A stretch of 36,624 nucleotides of DNA from Welwitschia mirabilis (taxonomy: Eukaryota > Gnetophyta > Gnetopsida > Welwitschiales). The notes under the pieces were generated by a model. It searched no databases. It saw nothing but the letters and a program-made list of their open reading frames with translations, and was not told the DNA's origin. The DNA is taken from positions 92,400,403 to 92,437,026 of the forward strand of contig JBOZIK010000001.1 in NCBI GenBank assembly GCA_051453625.1. The letters are read 5' to 3'. This document shows positions 30,517-36,624 of this stretch, in pieces (position 1 is the first letter of the stretch; every line of letters starts with the position of its first letter). The position numbers were made by a program, and so were the translations under genes.

Positions 30517-31846
30517 TGAAAATCGTAGAGGGGGGTAAACAGGTTTGAAAACAAAAATATAATAAAATTATTTTAGCCCTTATCTAATTTAATCAGCTTT
30601 GCATGAATGATAATTCACAAAGGAAGCAATGCAAAGATGAAAATAATCAGCACATAAGAAATTTATAGTGGTTCAACAATATGCCTACTCCACTTTCTAG
30701 GGAAAGATAGATGACTCTTCTTCTTTGGTTTCTTTGAATCTCTTTAACAGATGATTTTCTGGTTGATCATCAACCCTTTACAACTTTGATGATTTTAGCT
30801 TATCATCAACTGAGTACAATTTAGAGTTTTTTCTTGGCTTAGACTGAACCACAGTAAGAAAGAAAGGTAAGAACAAGGTGCCTTAACTACAGATGTGACA
30901 AGATGAATGTAGTACAAAAGAATCACAAAAGATTGGCTTTCTTTCTTGATAATATCCAAAGTAAGGTTACTATTCATAAAAGATTATTAGCAACAAATGA
31001 GAAGCTTTTAGTCTTTTATAGAGAATAACATGTAGCTGTTAGAGGAAAGACAAACTGGGTTTTCCAAGATCTCTTGATTTCATATCTTATTTGTTTTGTT
31101 GCCAAACTGGGCCCAGCCCAAGAAGTAATCTTCACCGAATCAGCCTCACAAATCATGCCAAAATGTGACTATTGAAACCGTCGCGCGTTCCATTGAAAAT
31201 GACTGTTTTGCAACAGTCTAGGGGTGGGGATGTCTGCCCTAAAATAGTGGGGACATCCGCACTTGAGGAGGAGGAGCGTCCACACTCGAGGAGGGGGAAC
31301 GTTTGCCCTTGAAGAGCGCAGATGTCTGCACTTTTTAAAGTGGGGAACGTCTACCCTTGTAAAGGGGGTGACATCTACACCTATTAGAGGTCCAGTCCCT
31401 CATGCAGAAAAGCCATCAGAAGGGGGGCGTTCGGGGTACTTGAGTGGGGACATCCGCACCTGTCAGTGGTGCAGTCCCTCATACAAAAAGGCTGAAATGA
31501 GTGGGGATGTCTGCACCTGTTTACAGAGCAGTCTGATACAAATTTCTTGCAAGGAGGGGGGATGTCTAACTTGTTTGAGTGGGGATGTCCGCATCTATTA
31601 GCAGGTCACTTCTATACAATTTGACTGTGAGGAGAGGGAACGTTCGGGCTTTATTGAGTGAGGACGTCTAGGGTACTAAAGTAGCTTGGGGATGTCCGTA
31701 ATTGAAATGACTTTCTCAGACCAAAGATTGCCAACTTTTAGATCATCCACTCGAATTAACAAAAAGGTGGTGAACATGCTGGACATGCACACGATGATAA
31801 CTTTCTATCAACCTCATAGTGACATCATTGAAATTCTTAATCCACA
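30517..31846 (-). mobile_element. LTR shared between copia D and copia H (1,330 bp)
   Basis: The low-coordinate end (TGAAAATCGTAGAGGGGGG) abuts the primer-binding site of copia D. The high-coordinate end (GACATCATTGAAATTCTTAATCCACA) is 17 bp from the stop of the extra ORF of copia H and matches the start of LTR G. The one LTR thus serves as 5' LTR for D and 3' LTR for H. No polypurine tract precedes it, and the roughly 400 bp that separate ORF and LTR in copia G are absent here. It contains an array of ACGT-type motifs at 31226-31690. Confidence 0.7.
31226..31690. promoter_or_regulatory. ACGT-motif array in the D/H LTR (22-25 bp period)
   Basis: On the + strand, motifs of the form GGGGAYRTCYGCAC occur with core bases near 31230, 31253, 31275, 31298, 31322, 31346 and 31371, a nearly even 22-25 bp spacing. 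Further copies follow at wider intervals to about 31690, some with the repeated phrase GCAGTCCCTCAT between them. The motif is related to, but distinct from, that of LTRs E, F, G and J, and it lies in the opposite orientation relative to the element. Confidence 0.7.
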
Positions 31847-31863
31847 AGAAGAGTAACAGGAAT

Positions 31864-32946
31864 TTAAATTGAAGAATCGTTAGATGCTACAGATATAGGT
31901 TGCTCTTCTTGTTCTTTCTCTTCATCAGAACCAAGAGGGATTTCTTGTCCATATGCTGACATACCAAATACAATTTTGTCTAACTTATGATGCACCCTTT
32001 TAGTTATAGCTACAACTTTGAGTCCAATTTGTTTAACCTCTAAGATGGCCTTCATAAGTTCTTCATTGGAAATGCTCCCACCAGATGTACCTTCTTAAGT
32101 CCTTTATTTCCTTTCCAATGGAGGAGGAGGTGTCCTAATGTTAGAGAAGTTGTTCATCTTTTTCAGAGAATATAGCCCAAGTGGTTTGGGCGCCTTAGCC
32201 ACTTCTTCACTCTTATCCACTACAAATTGATGATTCTCAAGAAGTGCTGTAATGAGCCCACTGAATGGCCAACTTGAGTAGTTGGCTATCAAAAAATGAT
32301 TGATATAGAACATTATGAAGTTGCACAAACTTATCTTTACTCCAGTACCAAAGCAGTATAAAATATAAGCACATAATGGAGACACTTCATTTTTATGCCC
32401 TAGCTTGGGCACTAAATTGTGAGTGGAAATTTGAAACACAACTCTGTGAAATGGTTTTAGTTGATTTGTTGGTATATTGGCTCTCCAATTCACATTTTTC
32501 CTACATAGTTCTATAGTTAAGATATCTTTAGGGATAGCTTCTTGCAATGTATTGACTGAAGTAATCTCTCTAAAGAAGCCTTCATTGGGGTATCTGGTAA
32601 TAAGAAAGACTGCCTCTAAATCTACTTCCACTGTTCTTCCAAATACTTTGGTTGTAATTTTCCATGCATGGGGATTAGAAATGGCATTGTGATAAAACAA
32701 ACATACTGTTCTTGTAGAAGCCCTGGTGGCTGGGTCTAATATGTACATCTAGACTTGCTCTTCAAGTTTGTGGGCTATTTTTACTTCATGTCGAAACGAC
32801 TCAAAATCTATCTTTCGTTCAGGAGCAATGGGTCTTTTGTAAAAACTACCAAACTAGGACTTTTTGGGATTTGGAGATAAGAATCATTCTTCCTCAGAAG
32901 CAGGTTCTTTTCCTTTTTTGGAGGCAGTTAGCTTGCTTCTTATCAT
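31864..32946 (-). pseudogene. Extra ORF of copia H, 'putative plant transposon protein' type (env-like position)
   Basis: The ORF is read from the ATG at 32946 (MIRSKLTASKKGKEPASEEE). After a few stops it gives KRPIAPERKIDFESF, then a long open frame from 32748 (MYILDPATRASTRTVCLFYH) with LKPFHRVVFQISTHNLVPKL and AYILYCFGTGVKISLCNFI. A second open part (32055-31864) ends with IVFGMSAYGQEIPLGSDEE. The ...LKP..R....I...L.P..H..E.....A.ILYC...G..I.L..FI pattern is that of the plant-transposon domain found in accessory ORFs of plant LTR elements (known family; the match is from memory). Its place, after RNase H and before the LTR, is where Sirevirus-type elements carry an env-like ORF. Function is unknown, and no clear membrane segment or signal peptide is seen. 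Confidence 0.6.
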
Positions 32947-33084
32947 GACGAAAGACCAAAAGTTCCAGAGAAGGAGGAGAAGAAAAAGTTAGAATGAGAA
33001 TGACCCAAGAATTTTGTCTTGGGGAGTTTATGAAACCCCGACTGAAGCACGGCTTGTCCTGCACTTTTGCATTCGTATAAAGCG

Positions 33085-33165
33085 CAGACGTCTGGGATCG
33101 TCTATCGAGACGTCGGAGATTAAAAAAAATGAAAGATAAAAAACTGAGAAACAAGCAGACGTTCG
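33085..33165. repeat. Three ACGT motifs outside the LTR, in copia H
   Basis: GACGTC occurs at 33087-33092 (inside the perfect palindrome CAGACGTCTG, 33085-33094) and at 33109-33114, again exactly 22 bp apart, and GACGTT at 33158. They lie between RNase H and the extra ORF. This could be a displaced LTR fragment. Confidence 0.6.
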
Positions 33166-33394
33166 AGGTGCTATTGAAATCAAGACGGAATCAATCTAAG
33201 TGAGTGCGATCATGACAGAGTAAATAGAATTTGACCAAATAGTAGTATTCTTCGCAAATTGACTAAGATATTTTTAGGGAGAAATATATTTGCCCAGATA
33301 ATATATAATGTTAGCACTAGTATCTTTCTAGTAAATAAGTTCATACTTTAAGGGGGCAAGCCCCTATGCCAAGATTTTTCCTTAAAAAAGCAAA

Positions 33395-35058
33395 TCATTC
33401 TTCACTGATAGCTTTGGTCATGATGTCTACAATTCGATGATCAATATTAATATATTCTAATTCAATAGTACCATTTTGTACCTGATCTTTGATGAAATTA
33501 TGCCTTATATCGATATGTTTAGTATGAAAATGTTGTACAAGATTCTTTATGATACTAATAGCACTTGTATTGTCACAATACATCTTAGTCTCTCAAACTT
33601 CTACTCCAAAGTTAGTTAACATTTGGTTCATCTAGGTGAGCTGAGCATAATAAGCTCCACCAGCTATGTATTTAGCTTTCCTTGTAGACAAGAAAGTAGT
33701 ATTTTGTTTTTTGCTCGGCCAAGAAACAAGACAATTACCCATATAAAAGTGGGCTCCACTCGTGCTTTTCCTGTCATTAATGCAACTTGCTCAATCTGCA
33801 TCACCATAACTAACAAGATCAAGTGTGGTGTCATATGGATACCACAATCCAAAATTTTGAGTGCATTTCAAGTATTTAAGAATTCTTTTGACACAAACAT
33901 AGTGGGATTCTTTAGGATTTGACTGGTACTTAGCATGCACACACACACCAATACTACGAGCTATGTCTGGCCTAGTAGCAGTAACATACAAAAAGCTTTC
34001 TATTATGCCTCTAAGAAGTTTATCTATTTGTTTGTTAGGCTCATCTTTGCTCACTTTAGCATTTGTGGATAGAGGTGTCCTTGAGTCTTTCCCATTGATC
34101 CTATCATATTTTTTCAAGATATATCTAATATATTTTGTTTGGCTTACAAATATACCCTCTTTTAATTGCTCAATTTGAAGACCAAGAAAGAAGTTTAATT
34201 TACCTACCGTGCTTATCTCAAGCTCCTTTTGCATAAGTCTGGCAAATTCTTGAGCAAGCACGATTTTTGTTGATCTAAACACTATGTCATCAACATAGAT
34301 TTGCATTATGAATTATCTTTGTTCTCATGTTTGATAAATAGAGTGGGATCAGCATTACCTTTAGGAAATCCATTTGATATAAGAAACGTATTCAGCCTAT
34401 TGAACCAAGCTCTAGGAGCTTGCTTTGGACCATACAAGACTTTGTTCAGTTTATAAACAAAATTTGGAGATTTAGGATCTATGGAACCTAGGGGTTGAGC
34501 TACGTAAACTTCCTCATTGATATAACCATTTAGAAACACATTTTTGATATCCATTTGAAATAATTTAATTTTATGGAAACAAGCAATATAGCTTCTAACC
34601 TAGCAATTGGAGCAAATGTTTCACCATAGTCTATACCTTCCTATTGACTGTATCTTTGAGCAACCAATCGAGCTTTGTTTTGCACTATGTCATGATTTTC
34701 ATCTCTTTTGTTCTTGAACACCCCTTTTGTTCCAATGATGTGCTTTCCATGAGGAGAAGAGACTAAGCCCTAGACTTTGTTTCTTTTAAATTAATGTAGC
34801 TGATTTTACATAGCCAACATCCATGCTTCATCTTTCTCTGCTTCCTGAAAAATTTTGAGTTTCAAATTGGAAAGAAAACATTGAAAGCTCAGGCTGGCAT
34901 ACTTACCAAACCTAGTTGTGGTTTTAAAATTGGGATCACTTATTATGACTTCCATCGAATGAACTCTTTTAGTTCTTTAAGGCAAGAAGTGGAACGTTTG
35001 AGCATCTTCAAAACATTGTTTGTTAGAGGAGGATGATCTATCTTCAGAAATAGTACTG
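33395..35058 (-). pseudogene. Ty1/copia reverse transcriptase and RNase H (copia H)
   Basis: Read downward from 35058, a Ser/acidic linker comes first, then the start of RT: KHIIGTKGVFKNK (about 34700-34750), ARLVAQRYSQ, YGETFAPIARLEA (about 34590-34635), MDIKNVFLNGYINEEVY (34554-34504), KQAPRAWFNRL, then YVDD at 34286-34297 (intact). FFLGLQIEQ and TRPDIA.SIG follow, and RNase H ends with MYCDNTSAISIIKN and TKHIDIRHNFIKDQV (33395-33583). A frameshift lies just before YVDD, with others near 33790 and 33600. The style is that of the SIRE branch. The element begins abruptly at 35058, where LTR E starts. Confidence 0.9.
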
Positions 35059-36140
35059 TGTTGGAGAATTATATTTCAATGATGACTTAAGGTGTGTGAT
35101 CAGGAAAAGGTAGCAAACTAAATAGTCTGAGATAAACTAAGGGACCATCAGTCTTAGGACGTCTGCCTTAATAAACCGGACATTCGACCATATATGCTGC
35201 TTTTTATATTGGGACGTTTGCCCTGAGAAACCGGGATGTCTGAACCTGGATGCTGATCTTTGTATTGGGAAGCCCGCCTTGTGAAATAGGGACGTTTGGC
35301 CCTGTAAGCTGGTTTTTGTATTAGGATGTCCGCCTTGTGAAACTGCGACATTTGGACCTGATTGTGGACCTGCAATACTGGGATGTCCAACCTATTATTT
35401 TGGGACATTCGAAGCCATTCTTAGATTTATTAGAAGCCTAGCTTTATAATTGGGACATCTGACAATACAATCATGGGTGCAGAAAGTTACCCATTAAGAA
35501 CATTGGTTCGAGGACTTCAAGGCACAAACGTCTCAAATCTTATTTGGCACACAAACTAACATTAGAGGCACCCTCTAGGAAGTTCACAATAGCTATTTTT
35601 TGAAGAGCTCTATAAATCTGTACTCATCACTTGTTAAAAACATCTTTATGAGATTCAAAAGAGAGAAACTGTTGTGAATTTATTTTGTACTAAAATAGTG
35701 TCATCAGTCTGTCTTCTTATACTACACTGAGCAATTCTCTATTTTTAGAAGATCTCTTATTCTGTTCTCAAAGCTGATGTACTGTGCAAAAAGTAAGGCA
35801 ACACACTTTTAGACATTCTTTGTCGTGTTAATCTAGAAATACTAGGTTGAGCCTAGTATAGAAGCTGAAAGAAGATCCCTAATGATAGGAATGTTGTATG
35901 TAACCTTGGGAGTTAAGGGAACCAAGAGGTTGATAGCAGTTGCTGGCCCCTGAAAGTGGATTAGGCTTTAGGCTAAACCACTCTAAATTGCTCGTGCACA
36001 TTTTCTTTTCTTTCTTTCTTAAAGTTTTGATTATCATTTGTCACAGTTTTAACATTCACTTTATATTTAAGTGGTGTAATTGCAAAATTTTTAATATTAC
36101 CCTATTCATCCCCCCTCTAGGGTGTCATAAGATCCTAACA
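35059..36140 (+). mobile_element. 5' LTR of copia E (1,082 bp)
   Basis: The LTR starts TGTTGGAG at 35059 and ends GATCCTAACA at 36140, so its ends are inverted (TGTTgG/cCTAACA in complement). An ACGT-motif array (35156-35480), a TATA box (TATAAAT, 35611-35617), a long U5, and then a primer-binding site and gag follow on the same strand. It begins exactly where copia H breaks off, so it was probably inserted into H; the rest of H would then lie beyond the window. Confidence 0.85.
35156..35480 (+). promoter_or_regulatory. Paired ACGT-motif array in LTR E (56-bp period)
   Basis: Motifs start at 35156/35177, 35211/35233, 35267/35289, 35323/35345, 35380/35402 and 35452/35475. Pair spacing is 21-23 bp and pair-to-pair distance is 55, 56, 56 and 57 bp for the first five pairs. 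The intervening text (for example TTGTGAAA and CTGTAAGCTG.TTTTTGTATT) also repeats. Many cores are GATGTC, GACATC or GACGTT rather than GACGTC. Confidence 0.85.
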
Positions 36141-36141
36141 A

Positions 36142-36155
36142 TTAGTATTAGAGCC
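36142..36155 (+). other. Primer-binding site of copia E
   Basis: TTAGTATTAGAGCC differs at two positions (a G-to-A and a C-to-T) from TTGGTATCAGAGCC, the initiator tRNA-Met class. It starts one base after the LTR. Confidence 0.8.
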
Positions 36156-36205
36156 TACTGCCCTAGATCTGTACAACCTATTGTTTAAGTGCAGGTATAG
36201 AATTC

Positions 36206-36624
36206 ATGGCATCCTCTAGCTATTCGAGTTATCTAGAAGATTAAGCTGTTTTCAGACCCCCCTTCTTCAATAGTAGCAATTATGCTCATTGGAGGTCAAA
36301 ATGAGTATTTTCCTAATCTCTCTCAATCTCGATATTTGAGCAATAGTTGAGCATGGTTATAAACCTCCAACAGATGTTGACAAAGATGAGAACGTAGTGT
36401 TAAAGCCTAGAGACAAATGGGATTCTGATGACAAAAGAATAGTTTAGATTAATGCATAAGCAATTAATGCCATTATCTGTGCATTGTCCACTGAAGAATA
36501 TGATAGAGTAGTTCAGTGCATGACAACAAAGGACATGTAGGACATTTTGAGAATAGCTCACGAAGGGACAAATTCGTTGAGAGCTTAAAGCTACAACTTT
36601 TAGCCACCAAATTTGAGAATATTA
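36206..36624 (+). pseudogene. Ty1/copia gag (copia E), start, cut by the window end
   Basis: The gag starts at the ATG at 36206 (MASSSYSSYLED, a stop, then FRPPFFNSSNYAHW), the copia gag N-terminal pattern shared with copia D. Later frames give INAINAIICALSTEEYDRV-like text and KLQLLATKFENI at the window edge, the UBN2-type core. Several stops and a frameshift show it is decayed. The rest of the element lies outside. Confidence 0.75.

Larger units (their letters stand above)
18175..36624 (+). other. PWD: PWD intron 2, incomplete (more than 18.4 kb)
   Basis: The donor is GTGAGA at 18175. I looked on the + strand for the next PWD segment (the helical region after NWWRK, beginning LEMVRE-like) and found none before the window end. 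The rest of the window is therefore read as intron 2. The alternative is that the assembly is wrong across one of the N gaps. Confidence 0.65.

Noticed and set aside
25678-36140. LTR F and LTR E as the two LTRs of a single + strand element
   Set aside because: No primer-binding site or + strand gag/pol follows F, all coding sequence between them is on the - strand, and E is followed by its own primer-binding site and gag.

Overview
The window looks like nuclear DNA of a seed plant with a very large, repeat-swollen genome. A gymnosperm is my best guess, from the multi-kilobase introns packed with old, decayed retroelements; a large-genome angiosperm is not excluded. It is AT-rich, contains six runs of N, and holds one recognisable host gene.

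The host gene is PWD (phosphoglucan, water dikinase, also called GWD3), on the + strand. Exon 1 (1763-1995) encodes a plastid transit peptide. Exon 2 (17568-18174) encodes the CBM20 starch-binding domain and the linker that follows. The splice phases fit exactly (2 nt + 1 nt), the donor is AAG|GTAAAC, the acceptor is CAG, and a TACTAAC branch-point sequence lies 37 nt before the acceptor AG. Intron 1 is 15,572 bp. Intron 2 starts at 18175 and does not end before the window does (>18.4 kb), so the catalytic part of the enzyme (about three quarters of the protein) lies outside.

Layout: 1-1030, decayed Helitron Rep fragment (- strand); 1247-1762, PWD promoter and 5' UTR; 1763-1995, exon 1; 1996-17567, intron 1. 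Intron 1 holds a copia integrase fragment interrupted by a LINE (5195-8865), a second copia 5' end (LTR, gag, protease; 8886-10440), a Ty3/gypsy gag-protease on the - strand (10500-12845), a purine-rich block with palindromic CCATGCC...GGCATGG repeats (12945-14300), and a gypsy protease piece on the + strand (14370-14760). Exon 2 follows at 17568-18174. Intron 2 holds a possible LTR (19440-19880), an unidentified segment (20560-21120), a second copy of the purine-rich block (21893-25677) split by a solo LTR with a target-site duplication, and a cluster of Sirevirus-like copia elements (25678-36624).

The most unusual signal is in the copia LTRs of the last 12 kb. Four separate LTRs carry a tandem array in their U3 of a palindromic ACGT-core motif (consensus GGGACGTCCGACC). 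The motifs come in pairs 22 bp apart, and the pairs recur about every 56 bp, with almost no drift even though the motif bases have decayed. Many of the changed bases are what CpG deamination would produce. A fifth LTR has a related array with a simple 22-25 bp period. I infer that these are retrotransposon enhancer arrays, possibly bZIP-binding. No host system beyond PWD is visible. The mobile elements carry many stops and frameshifts and look inactive.
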